This document shows positions 35,184 through 43,893 of a stretch of DNA of 45,372 nt, in pieces. The DNA comes from Sulfurimonas sp. Its GTDB lineage: Bacteria; Campylobacterota; Campylobacteria; Campylobacterales; Sulfurimonadaceae. The stretch is taken from contig JALSUU010000277.1 in NCBI GenBank assembly GCA_027071075.1, positions 4,513 through 49,884 of the forward strand. Direction: 5' to 3'. Position numbers and translations under genes: made by a program. Within the stretch, counting starts at the first letter, position 1. The number at the start of each line of letters is the position of its first letter. A model generated the notes under the pieces. That model did no database searches and had not been told where the DNA came from. It was given only the letters and a program-made list of their open reading frames with translations.

Positions 35184-37713
35184 TTATCTGAGCCTTTTTT
35201 ACTTTTTGATACCCTAAAGATAATTGCATACCTATTTTTTTACGCAAACTAGATTTTGGATTTGACTCAAGTCTACACCCCTTTTGCAAATAAAATTCAA
35301 GTTTTAAAGGAACATACCCATCAAAAAGATAGCTTTTATTTTTCACGCCCTTAATATATTGGCTTACCTTAGCATTTGATGCGATGAGATAACTCTCCTG
35401 AGTACTATTTACATCACTCATCTTAAGTCGATGCGCACTCCCTTTAGCAAAAGTAAAATATCTATGGTTTTGAAAATCTCGCATCCCAAGCAGTGTTCTT
35501 GAAGCACTCATATCAATACTTTTAAGCGGGTTTTCTATCCTTAGTGTTTTTAAATTTTGCATCCCATCAAACAGCCAACTCTCTTTCTCATTTGCCATTG
35601 AGAGCGTATAAAAATCCATCACTTTGGGAATATACTCTGATGTAAAGATAGGCATAACATCTTGCTTGATACTCCAGTCAAAAACATATCGTAAAGCATT
35701 TACAGAGGCTGTTTTTGAACCAGAATAGAGATGATAATAGATATCTATTGGTTTTAATCTACGCGGAGAATTTGTCCGTTTAAAAGTTTGCACAACCCGT
35801 TTAAATCCCCAAAATGGTCCTAACCAATCATTTGTATAGACATTTTCATTTTGTGCGCCTGTATATATCTGATAATACTCTCCTCGCTCTAAACCTAAAG
35901 GAGAGACAAGACTTAACCAAGGTTGGGTATTGTTAATCGTTGTATAGCCACCATTGATATTTAAAAGTTTATGTTTGTACAGATAGGCAAGAGCATCTTC
36001 TCTTGGCGCACAATCTCCACTCCAAAAAATAGTTTTTGCAGCGCGTTTTGGATGCAATCTTTGTTCAATATACTCTAAAGCGCCATCAAGCTCAGCATGA
36101 TAAGAGAAAGTATATCCTTTTGGTTTAAGTCTGTATTTTGCAGGGAGTTTTCCGTTTTTAACTTTCCCCCAAAAAAATGGATGAGTAAAAGTGTGTGAGG
36201 CAGGTTCAACATTTTCTAAGGCATACATCTGTTGTGCAATATCAAGCAGCTTTGGGGAGAGTTTAGGGTAGAGTCCATTCGGTGCAATCTCAGCACCTAT
36301 CACAGAGACTGAGTGAGGAATTTTATAAACTTTTAAAATTTTTTCTAAAATAATATTTCCTGAAAAGAGTTCTGGATTAAACTCTACATAGTTCATCATA
36401 CCATCCCCATCAATATGCGTAAAAAGAAGTCTCTTTCCATTTTCAGTTGTCACATCTGGTACTATAAGTTTTTTAAGTCGCAGAGCACGAGCAAAAAACT
36501 CAAAAGGGTTTATTACCCAAACATTTTCACCATCAATCTCAGTTATAAATGCTCCTGCCAAGGCATACCCACCCCACTCTGTAATGGCAGCTGGTGTTGA
36601 TTGCAAATCATCCTCATCTTCATAAATGATTAAAGGTTTTGCATTTTCAGGTGTAATGTATATACCCTCATCATTTTTTGATGGTTCTACTTCAAAACCC
36701 ATCATAGCATCTTGGTAGATAATTCTTTTTTTATTTGTACTACTCTCATCACCATCAGAGAGATTAAGTCCTAAAGGTTTTAAAAGTAGTGAAGAGGCAC
36801 TAAAACCAAAACTATTGGCAAAAACAACCTTGATATTTTTCTTTTGTAGTGATACAACCCAGTTAATAAGTTTTTCAGGTTTTTTATACTCTTTTTCTAA
36901 CCATATAACTACTCCAGCATAGTGACTCATATGATCGATATCTGGTAAACCCTGATTTATGTCATAAAGTTTTTCTATATAACCCAAGTACTCCATAGGC
37001 ATAGCACCTAAATAGTGTGCTCCTAAAATAGTTCTATCGTGAACACTCTCATCAACAAGTGTAAATATCTCTCTTTTTATAGCATTTTTTGAAGATGTAC
37101 CATACTTTGTAAGTTCATAGGTACTCAAATAGGGAATCATTCCCTCTTTGAGAATTTTTGCTCTCAATTTTAAAATCTCATCCTCTTCTTGATTACTACT
37201 AATATATTGTAGCTTGATAACATCTACACCATACGCAGACATCTGCTCTATAAAATCAGGTGATACACTTGCATCATCATCAACTAAAATAGCTGCTAAA
37301 AGCTCATAAGTATTGAGGGAAATTTTATATTTTGCGTTAAGAATAAATTTTGATTTTGGGTGTTTACTCTCTAATATTTTTAAGGACTTCTCTACTTGAT
37401 GCGCATTAAGGCTTCCTTTATCCAGATAGAAGTTCAAAAAACCTTTTGCAGTATATGCATCAATAGTTTTCACTAAAGATTTATTTGCAACTACTCGTGC
37501 ATATATTTTATCTTTATAGAGTGAGTATCCATGTGTAAGGGGATCTGTTTTATCTGCATCTAAAATGATATAGTCATGTATACCAACCATTGAGTAGGAG
37601 ATATTTTTTCCATAATAGACAATCGCACTCTTTTCATCTAAAGATGCAAAAAGAGAGCTTACTACAAATAAAATAAGAAAAACAAGCTTTTTACTGAAGC
37701 ATAAAAGTTTCAT
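35167..37713 (-). CDS. PelA1: Pel deacetylase with decayed hydrolase domain
   Basis: The 848-residue protein is a paralogue of PelA2 from the same operon. It has a signal peptide (about 1-23) and the same start (EKSAIVYYGKNISYSMVGIH). The hydrolase barrel is about 60 residues shorter: the segment after the second strand is missing, and the presumed catalytic Glu is replaced (AILVDDD, Asp145, against VLFES in PelA2). One acidic residue (Asp98) is kept. The deacetylase domain is complete, with Asp435, Asp437, His507 and His511 and the same 72-residue spacing. It should therefore deacetylate but not cut Pel. It stands where the single pelA is expected relative to pelB, overlapping pelG by 23 bases. 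Confidence 0.87.
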   Translation of the reverse strand: MKLLCFSKKLVFLILFVVSSLFASLDEKSAIVYYGKNISYSMVGIHDYIILDADKTDPLTHGYSLYKDKIYARVVANKSLVKTIDAYTAKGFLNFYLDKGSLNAHQVEKSLKILESKHPKSKFILNAKYKISLNTYELLAAILVDDDASVSPDFIEQMSAYGVDVIKLQYISSNQEEDEILKLRAKILKEGMIPYLSTYELTKYGTSSKNAIKREIFTLVDESVHDRTILGAHYLGAMPMEYLGYIEKLYDINQGLPDIDHMSHYAGVVIWLEKEYKKPEKLINWVVSLQKKNIKVVFANSFGFSASSLLLKPLGLNLSDGDESSTNKKRIIYQDAMMGFEVEPSKNDEGIYITPENAKPLIIYEDEDDLQSTPAAITEWGGYALAGAFITEIDGENVWVINPFEFFARALRLKKLIVPDVTTENGKRLLFTHIDGDGMMNYVEFNPELFSGNIILEKILKVYKIPHSVSVIGAEIAPNGLYPKLSPKLLDIAQQMYALENVEPASHTFTHPFFWGKVKNGKLPAKYRLKPKGYTFSYHAELDGALEYIEQRLHPKRAAKTIFWSGDCAPREDALAYLYKHKLLNINGGYTTINNTQPWLSLVSPLGLERGEYYQIYTGAQNENVYTNDWLGPFWGFKRVVQTFKRTNSPRRLKPIDIYYHLYSGSKTASVNALRYVFDWSIKQDVMPIFTSEYIPKVMDFYTLSMANEKESWLFDGMQNLKTLRIENPLKSIDMSASRTLLGMRDFQNHRYFTFAKGSAHRLKMSDVNSTQESYLIASNAKVSQYIKGVKNKSYLFDGYVPLKLEFYLQKGCRLESNPKSSLRKKIGMQLSLGYQKVKKAQINVICK

Positions 37714-39064
37714 AATCTAACCTCTCCATCTCATTTCGCATCACTACCATACTTACCATAAATACCAATAATAAAGAGACTGTATAGCCATAGCCAAAGT
37801 AGGCAGGTCCAAGATTTATAGAAAGCAGTGTTAAGAGGGCATTTGTTACAAAAAAACTGATACAGAGCCACATAGCCACCTTTTTTCTATCCAGATAATA
37901 GAGTATAGCTAAAACAGACATGAATGCTATTTGCAATAAGGCACCAATCGTTAAAATATAGAGTAGTCCCAAATAGAGTTGTGGAATCCCCAAGATTTCA
38001 AAAACCTTTGGGGCTGAGAGAAATAAAACAACATCAACAATACCCTGAATCATCAAAATCTCATGAATTGCATGGCGAATGACATCTACCATATCATTTC
38101 TATAGCCTCGAATCATACCAAGGGTTCCCCCACTTCTTACTGCATCGTAATAGAGATCATACTTCTCTGCAAAATCAGCTTCTAATCTGTAAAAGAAAAT
38201 AGCCATACCCGGGAGGATAGAGAGATATGCTAAAAATATAGGCATATCATACACTATCGATGCATTGAGTTTCCCTATTACAGTATGTCCCGTTGCAGGA
38301 TGGTACCAAAAGATAAACTTATCAACCCAAGCACCAAGATTATAAGTTAAACCAGCGATAGCAAGTGTCCAGTAGAAATTTTTTGCTAAGAAAAAATCTA
38401 CTTTCAAAAAAATAGAAGAGTTATAACTCTTTATGATAAGTGTCATCAAAATAACAAAAAGAAGAGTATTTCCAAGGAAAAATACAAATATTAACATCTC
38501 AATACTATTTCCAAAGTAGTATGAACCAACAACAATAGCCGAGTAGGATACAAAATATGCCCAAACTACCCCATTATAGTATTTTAAACTCGCAGCTAAG
38601 ATACTTGATATCCAGACGCCACACAAAACTAAAAATGTAGCAACTACCCCTATTATAAAGAGTATACTTTGCTCCTCAAACACCCAAATATAAAAAGGTG
38701 TAACTAAAGGTAATCCCAATCCCCAAGCCATTAAAAGTGCTCCAAAGTAGGCAGGAAGTATCTCATCCTCTCTTTTTTTGAAAATCAAATCTGCCACATA
38801 TCGAGTAAAGGGGAGTTGCAGTATTCCTGTAATGATTAAACTCGAAGCAAGGGCAATTGCATAAGTGATAACTACTTGAAAACGAAAAGCATCACTTACA
38901 TCTCCCATATTTGCAAGATTTATAAATCCTACAAGAACGATCGCCAAAATTGAAACTACCCATGGTCCAGAGCTGAGAATCGCTGAGTAGCCATACACCT
39001 TTGAGAGTGAGAGTAATCTATCTTCTCTAAGAATCTTCCTAAGTTCAAAGCCTATACCTGCCAT
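37691..39064 (-). CDS. pelG: PelG, Wzx-like inner-membrane transporter of the Pel system
   Basis: The 457-residue protein has about twelve membrane helices. The start MAGIGFELRKILREDRLLSL and the following SGPWVVSILAIVLVG, as well as the middle GAWVDKFIFWYHPATGHTV and later RSGGTLGMIRGYRNDMVDVI, match PelG. PelG belongs to the MOP/Wzx-type exporters and forms the synthase complex with PelD, PelE and PelF. It starts 13 bases before the pelF stop and ends within the next pelA. Confidence 0.93.
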   Translation of the reverse strand: MAGIGFELRKILREDRLLSLSKVYGYSAILSSGPWVVSILAIVLVGFINLANMGDVSDAFRFQVVITYAIALASSLIITGILQLPFTRYVADLIFKKREDEILPAYFGALLMAWGLGLPLVTPFYIWVFEEQSILFIIGVVATFLVLCGVWISSILAASLKYYNGVVWAYFVSYSAIVVGSYYFGNSIEMLIFVFFLGNTLLFVILMTLIIKSYNSSIFLKVDFFLAKNFYWTLAIAGLTYNLGAWVDKFIFWYHPATGHTVIGKLNASIVYDMPIFLAYLSILPGMAIFFYRLEADFAEKYDLYYDAVRSGGTLGMIRGYRNDMVDVIRHAIHEILMIQGIVDVVLFLSAPKVFEILGIPQLYLGLLYILTIGALLQIAFMSVLAILYYLDRKKVAMWLCISFFVTNALLTLLSINLGPAYFGYGYTVSLLLVFMVSMVVMRNEMERLDYETFMLQ

Positions 39065-40758
39065 TGTATCACCTTAAAACGCTTGAGCATCACTCTTGGA
39101 TGAGGAGGTTCTTTTGGAAGGTAGTAAGGAAAAACTCTCTCCTTTAAACTCTCCCATGAGAGTAAAAGTGCCTCATCATAGATATCTTGATACTCTTTTA
39201 AAAACAACTCTTGTCTATAGTACTTCTCTACTCTCTCTAAAGAGACCTCTTGCGCTTTTTTCCAAGCACCATTTTCAAAATCTAGTAGACGCACATACTC
39301 TTTTGCCAAAACACCTGGATTAGCGATTCCTGTTATTGCCCCTGCAATTCCAAGTTTTTTATCTGCTTCATCAACCCCACCCTCAATTAAATCTCGACAA
39401 GAGCCTACATCAGTTGCTACACAAGGTACCCCCGCAGCAAACCCTTCAAGTATAACAAGTGGCATCCCCTCACTAATAGAAGAGAGTGTTTGTAGGGCAG
39501 ACTTAGGGAGTATCTTTTTTATATCACTATGTCCGAAGAGTTTAATTGTATCACGACTCTGCTCAATCTCCTCTGCACTCATATCACTTTTATTGCCATC
39601 AAATACCTGAAGTTTCTCTTTGAGTCCTAAAGAGATTGCCATCTGCTGGCACTCCATAACATACTCACTATCCTCTTCAACAGCCCCAACTATCCACCCC
39701 TCGATGTTGGGAACGCTCTGTGATGCAATTTTTATAGCACGAATAAATGTTTTAATATCTTTGATGGGAACCACACGCCCTATAAGTGTCACTATTGGCT
39801 TTGGTGTCTCTAAACGGTTACTCATAGTTGCTTTAAGGGTATCCACATCTACTCCGTTTGGAATAACCATTGTTCTATTTTCATCCGCACCAAAATTTAT
39901 TTGAATCTTTTGTGCTCCTGAGAAGAGAGAGAGTATATGATTTGCTCTATGGTAACAAAAAACACCTATCTTATCGAAAAAATTGACCCACATTCGCTTT
40001 ATATAGTTATACTCTTCTGGTTGTTGCAAAAGACTTGGTTTTTTATACTCTACCCAATCTGCAGAGAGCATATCTATCTTTCTTTCTCGTGTATATATTC
40101 CATGCTCTGTCAATATAAAGGGACGATTTGTATTGTACGATGCAAGTGCGCCTGAAAAACCTGCATATCCTGTAGAGGGAGCATGAAACATTTTGCATTT
40201 TGGTAAACTAGATACTATATTTGCAATAATCCAAATAGGTTTATGAATATTTCTAAGTGTCCAAAAATAGTCTACAAAAGGAACATCAGGGCAGTTTTGC
40301 ATATATTTATCATTTATAAATTCCCAAGATCGCTCCGAGTACAAAAAGTCTTTAAATGTCACATCTTCTTTATAAAAGTTTATATCTTCCAACACTTTTG
40401 GAATATCTAACTTTGGATTACGAAAAGAGTTATACAGTTTTTCTACCGTTTCAAACCCCTCCTTTGAACCCTTCTCTCTTTTTGGTTTTAAAACATTCTC
40501 ATCTTCAAAGAGGTAGTGCTCCTCTAAATGCACAAGATTTGGAGGAAATTCATAACTTATCTCCATAAGTTTTCCATCCATAGTTCTTTGCGCACCAATA
40601 AAACAGACACCAAAAGAGTACTGTGGCAGACCTTTAATAAGCTGTAAAACCCATGCTGAAACTCCACCTTTTACATAAGGGTAAGTACCCTCTGAAAAAA
40701 GCATAATATCAACATTTTCACTCTTTGGAAATGCTATACTCATGAGCTTGCCTTCCAC
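39052..40758 (-). CDS. pelF: PelF, GT4-type Pel polymerase
   Basis: The 568-residue protein is a GT-B glycosyltransferase with VDIMLFSEGTYPYVKGGVSA at its start, TEHGIYTRERKIDML (217-231) and the family E-x7-E motif at Glu430 and Glu438 (SEGMPLVILEG). PelF uses a UDP-sugar to polymerise Pel in the cytoplasm. It is about 60 residues longer than Pseudomonas PelF (about 507); part of this is an insertion at about 88-130. The first ATG overlaps pelE by 19 bases; a second ATG five codons on (40743) would reduce the overlap and is also plausible. Confidence 0.94.
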   Translation of the reverse strand: MEGKLMSIAFPKSENVDIMLFSEGTYPYVKGGVSAWVLQLIKGLPQYSFGVCFIGAQRTMDGKLMEISYEFPPNLVHLEEHYLFEDENVLKPKREKGSKEGFETVEKLYNSFRNPKLDIPKVLEDINFYKEDVTFKDFLYSERSWEFINDKYMQNCPDVPFVDYFWTLRNIHKPIWIIANIVSSLPKCKMFHAPSTGYAGFSGALASYNTNRPFILTEHGIYTRERKIDMLSADWVEYKKPSLLQQPEEYNYIKRMWVNFFDKIGVFCYHRANHILSLFSGAQKIQINFGADENRTMVIPNGVDVDTLKATMSNRLETPKPIVTLIGRVVPIKDIKTFIRAIKIASQSVPNIEGWIVGAVEEDSEYVMECQQMAISLGLKEKLQVFDGNKSDMSAEEIEQSRDTIKLFGHSDIKKILPKSALQTLSSISEGMPLVILEGFAAGVPCVATDVGSCRDLIEGGVDEADKKLGIAGAITGIANPGVLAKEYVRLLDFENGAWKKAQEVSLERVEKYYRQELFLKEYQDIYDEALLLSWESLKERVFPYYLPKEPPHPRVMLKRFKVIQWQV

Positions 40759-41942
40759 TGTTCTACGATAGGATAGAGTGTAGCATTTAACCCTAAGTCT
40801 TCTGCTCTGTTTAAGATAGAATTTACCGTTTTATAGTTCCCTTGTAGATAATGAATCTCTGCTAGATAAGGAAGTATATAGGATGAAGCACTATCATTAA
40901 GCTCTTGCGCAATTGTAAACACTGTCATTGCATTTTCATACTCTTTACGCAACATATGCACACGACCTATCAAAATATAAAGCTTTATACAAATCTCGCT
41001 ATTGACCTTATATGCTTCCAGACTTCTTTCATATACAGACCTATGAGATTCAAATTCAGTTTCACTACTCTCTTCTTCTGACTTTTTTTCTAACTCTTCC
41101 ACTCGCTTACCAAGTCGCACTATCTGGGGTACATAATACTCCTGAGCAATAGAGACATATTTTATTACCTCTTTTAGAAAATTTTCTCGTAAACTTTCAT
41201 GAGAAAGCTCTGTATAAATCATCTCCCAGTAAAGAGGTGCAAGTTCTCTAGCAGCCTCTGCTATCTTTTTTTCATCTTTTTGGTTTTTTTGAATCTCAGT
41301 ATTATAAATACTCAAATATTGATTCATCTTTGAGTTAAGTGCCTTTTCTGTTTTGTTAATAATCGCATACCCAAACATACGAATTTCATCATCTGTGCTT
41401 GAGAGTGTTTGCTTCACTATGCGTAAATTTGCAGGAGAGATATTTGATGCAAGTGTAGAGAGTGCTTTGAGCTTTTTTGATTTTGGAGCATATTTACTGA
41501 CCATAAGATTTGACATAGAACCCTCACCAAAAATACGCTCTACCTTTAAAAAAGAGATTCCAAACTCATCAAGATTAAGGATATTTGTGTTGGTAACTTT
41601 TTTATCGTACTTTACATTTCTCAGATACCATGCTATCCATATTGAGGCAAGGTAGCCAATCAAAGGTGTTGACAAGTTAAAAAGAAAAAGAAATGCAACA
41701 CTTGTTTTAGGGTTATTTTTATGTAAAGAAAATGAAAAAAGATAATGGAAAATAAGACTTTTTTCAGCTATTGCTTCTACCCGTGCCTTATCCCTTTTCT
41801 CTACTAAATCACCTTCGTTCACAAACCTTTTTGCAATATATTTTGCTAAAATCAGCGCCAATACAAGACTAATAACAATATGAACGAATAGAACAATCAA
41901 AATATATGGTTCAATGGCTAAGAGTTCTTTACTAATTATCAT
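40740..41942 (-). CDS. pelE: PelE, inner-membrane TPR protein of the Pel synthase
   Basis: The 400-residue protein has membrane segments near its start (about 12-35 and about 78-105) and a helical TPR-like C-terminal half (about 290-395, CIKLYILIGRVHMLRKEYEN and YLAEIHYLQGNYKTVNSILN). Position between pelD and pelF and the plan of two helices plus repeats match PelE (about 330 residues in Pseudomonas), which holds the synthase complex together. It overlaps pelD by 11 bases. It is the least conserved Pel protein, so the call rests on order and plan. Confidence 0.82.
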   Translation of the reverse strand: MIISKELLAIEPYILIVLFVHIVISLVLALILAKYIAKRFVNEGDLVEKRDKARVEAIAEKSLIFHYLFSFSLHKNNPKTSVAFLFLFNLSTPLIGYLASIWIAWYLRNVKYDKKVTNTNILNLDEFGISFLKVERIFGEGSMSNLMVSKYAPKSKKLKALSTLASNISPANLRIVKQTLSSTDDEIRMFGYAIINKTEKALNSKMNQYLSIYNTEIQKNQKDEKKIAEAARELAPLYWEMIYTELSHESLRENFLKEVIKYVSIAQEYYVPQIVRLGKRVEELEKKSEEESSETEFESHRSVYERSLEAYKVNSEICIKLYILIGRVHMLRKEYENAMTVFTIAQELNDSASSYILPYLAEIHYLQGNYKTVNSILNRAEDLGLNATLYPIVEQWKASS

Positions 41943-43296
41943 AATCTTCTCTATAGTATTTATTAAGAAGCTCTATATTTGAAAAATCAAAACTCATAAA
42001 TTCAAACTCCTTATCTTTTTCCTCTCTTAGCGTATGTCTTAGTCTATTTAAGTAGCCTAAAGCAGCCGCCTTATCATGAAGCGGAAAAAGTAGAGTAATA
42101 TAGTAAAGTGAGTTATTTTCTATCATAGTCGCCATATCTAAAGAGCGTAACATTTTTATGATTCGCTCATATACTCGTGTTGCTTGGAGTTCGTTATTTA
42201 TTCGTAGAACAAGAAAAACGGAGTTCACATTGTACTTAGTAAAGAGTTGTTTTAATCGTGTATATTCATATTTAAAAGCTTTATCTTCTATAATATCTAT
42301 ATCATGCACTTCTTCAAGCACGATTTTTTTATTGATTTCTATAGTAAAATACTCTAATAAAATAGATATAGAGGTAAGATTTTCTCTATTAAAGCCCATA
42401 AATGGCATCATCTCTATTGCTAATAATTCATCGACCTGATTACTTCTAACAGAAGGAATAACCGCAATAAAATTACTTCCCTTATCAACATTGACAGAGG
42501 GTTCACCCTTTGTATCACTAATATATATAGCCGTATGTCTACTTATAGCCTTATCTACTAAATAATCATCAAAAAGTGTTTGTGTATCTATGTGATTTGC
42601 GTTAGAGCTATAAACAACATTTGAGTTTTGTGCGTGTAAAAAATTTGACTCATCATCTTTATTTCTATAAATCATTAAGGCACTATTGACACTGAATGAC
42701 TTCTCTAAAAGTCCCAAAAAACTATCAAAATAGGCGGCATATTTATCTTCTATAGTATCATCATTTTGAATCATTATGTTTTTATTTATAATAAACTCAA
42801 TTGAATTACGAATACTCATTGGTTTAATTACATAATTTTTCTCAAGCTGATCATGTGAAATTTTTAGGGTATAAAATGATTTAGAAAGCTCATCGAGTTT
42901 CTCTCCCCTGTAGTTGGCATTTACCTCAGCAGTTTTAATTTTTTGTGTCCAGTAGTAATGAAACTCACTAAAAATCATAGTCATCATAAGGGCTACAAGA
43001 AACTCTTCATACTCAAAGGATGGGTAGAAGTACCATATACTAAAGGCAATCACACCAAGTGTTAACATACCATTTTCAAAACCATGAAAGAGTGTTATAA
43101 CCGCTAAAAGAATCAAAATATATGATATCTCCCCATGAAGCATACAGACATCTTCTGGATCAATCACATACCCAACAATTAAATAAACTGAAACAATAAT
43201 AACTGTTTCTACATAGGCATAATCATGTAAAAATTTTAAAAGATTTTCAAGAAGTGTTCGCTCCTTTACTCGATTATACCTATTAACTTTCATCAA
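41932..43296 (-). CDS. pelD: PelD, c-di-GMP receptor of the Pel synthase
   Basis: The 454-residue protein has four membrane helices (about 28-115), a coiled stretch (130-155), a GAF-like domain (about 175-325) and a degenerate GGDEF-like domain (about 340-450). The last contains RSLD at 384-387, which fits the RxxD inhibitory-site motif that binds c-di-GMP in PelD, and Arg418 or Arg420 lies at about the distance of the third binding residue in Pseudomonas. No active GGDEF sequence remains. It should switch on the PelEFG synthase when c-di-GMP rises. It starts 10 bases after pelC. Confidence 0.92.
   Translation of the reverse strand: MMKVNRYNRVKERTLLENLLKFLHDYAYVETVIIVSVYLIVGYVIDPEDVCMLHGEISYILILLAVITLFHGFENGMLTLGVIAFSIWYFYPSFEYEEFLVALMMTMIFSEFHYYWTQKIKTAEVNANYRGEKLDELSKSFYTLKISHDQLEKNYVIKPMSIRNSIEFIINKNIMIQNDDTIEDKYAAYFDSFLGLLEKSFSVNSALMIYRNKDDESNFLHAQNSNVVYSSNANHIDTQTLFDDYLVDKAISRHTAIYISDTKGEPSVNVDKGSNFIAVIPSVRSNQVDELLAIEMMPFMGFNRENLTSISILLEYFTIEINKKIVLEEVHDIDIIEDKAFKYEYTRLKQLFTKYNVNSVFLVLRINNELQATRVYERIIKMLRSLDMATMIENNSLYYITLLFPLHDKAAALGYLNRLRHTLREEKDKEFEFMSFDFSNIELLNKYYREDYDN
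42037..42147 (-). other. Predicted c-di-GMP binding site in PelD
   Basis: The codons for residues 384-420 include Arg384 and Asp387 (RxxD) and the later Arg418 and Arg420. The pair and the third Arg are the determinants of c-di-GMP binding in Pseudomonas PelD (established for that protein); binding here is inferred. Confidence 0.7.
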
Positions 43297-43306
43297 GATT
43301 ACCTTT

Positions 43307-43828
43307 TTACTCTTCCATCATCTCAAGCAGTAAATCTTGTGCGGTAGTACCAATAGAAGCATTTCCCCAGTCACTATCTGAGCCTGTTGCACTCCATACT
43401 AACTTCGATTTTTTTGTTTTATAGAGACTCACTTGTAGACTCACAGCAGGTTCACCATCAATACCTGTTTTATATCTCCACTCACTCACTCCACCATATA
43501 CAAAATACTTAGAGCCATCCTCTTTAGCAATTTTTCTTGCCTTTTTCATGCTTGGGATTTTCTCTTTAAGATGACTCTTTACCTTGTAACCTTTTGTAAG
43601 TAAAATCCCCTCTATAAGATTTGCAGCTCGCATACCCGCTCTTGGAGTATCTGTATAGTTATTTAAACGAAAGAGCGATACAGAGACATCTTTTTTCTTT
43701 TGATGTGTCTCATTTACATCTTCATAGACTGCAGGTAAACCTTTTTGCGTAACAATAAGTGAGGATGTTGAACATGCACTTACTAAAATAGTAAGTGCCA
43801 CCATCATTGCGATTTGTAATAGTTTCAT
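43307..43828 (-). CDS. pelC: PelC, outer-membrane lipoprotein of the Pel export channel
   Basis: The 173-residue protein has a lipobox (LVSAC, Cys19), so it is lipidated. The mature part has VSVSLFRLNNYTDTPRAGMR, a helix AANLIEGILLTKGYKV, ARKIAKEDGSKYFVYGGVSE and a hydrophobic end; length and plan match Pseudomonas PelC (172), which forms a dodecameric ring under PelB and guides the cationic polymer. It is the first of the core pel genes, with a TATAAT box ahead. Confidence 0.88.
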   Translation of the reverse strand: MKLLQIAMMVALTILVSACSTSSLIVTQKGLPAVYEDVNETHQKKKDVSVSLFRLNNYTDTPRAGMRAANLIEGILLTKGYKVKSHLKEKIPSMKKARKIAKEDGSKYFVYGGVSEWRYKTGIDGEPAVSLQVSLYKTKKSKLVWSATGSDSDWGNASIGTTAQDLLLEMMEE

Positions 43829-43851
43829 AAGTTTTCCTTTTTTAAAAATAT

Positions 43852-43857
43852 ATTATA
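43852..43857 (-). promoter_or_regulatory. -10 box of a possible internal promoter before pelC
   Basis: A perfect TATAAT lies 23 bases upstream of the pelC ATG, in a 65-base AT-rich gap after the porin gene. No clear -35 box. AAGGAA before the ATG serves as ribosome binding site. Confidence 0.45.
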
Positions 43858-43893
43858 TCTTATAATAGTGAGTTAGTAGTGATTTTACAGGAT

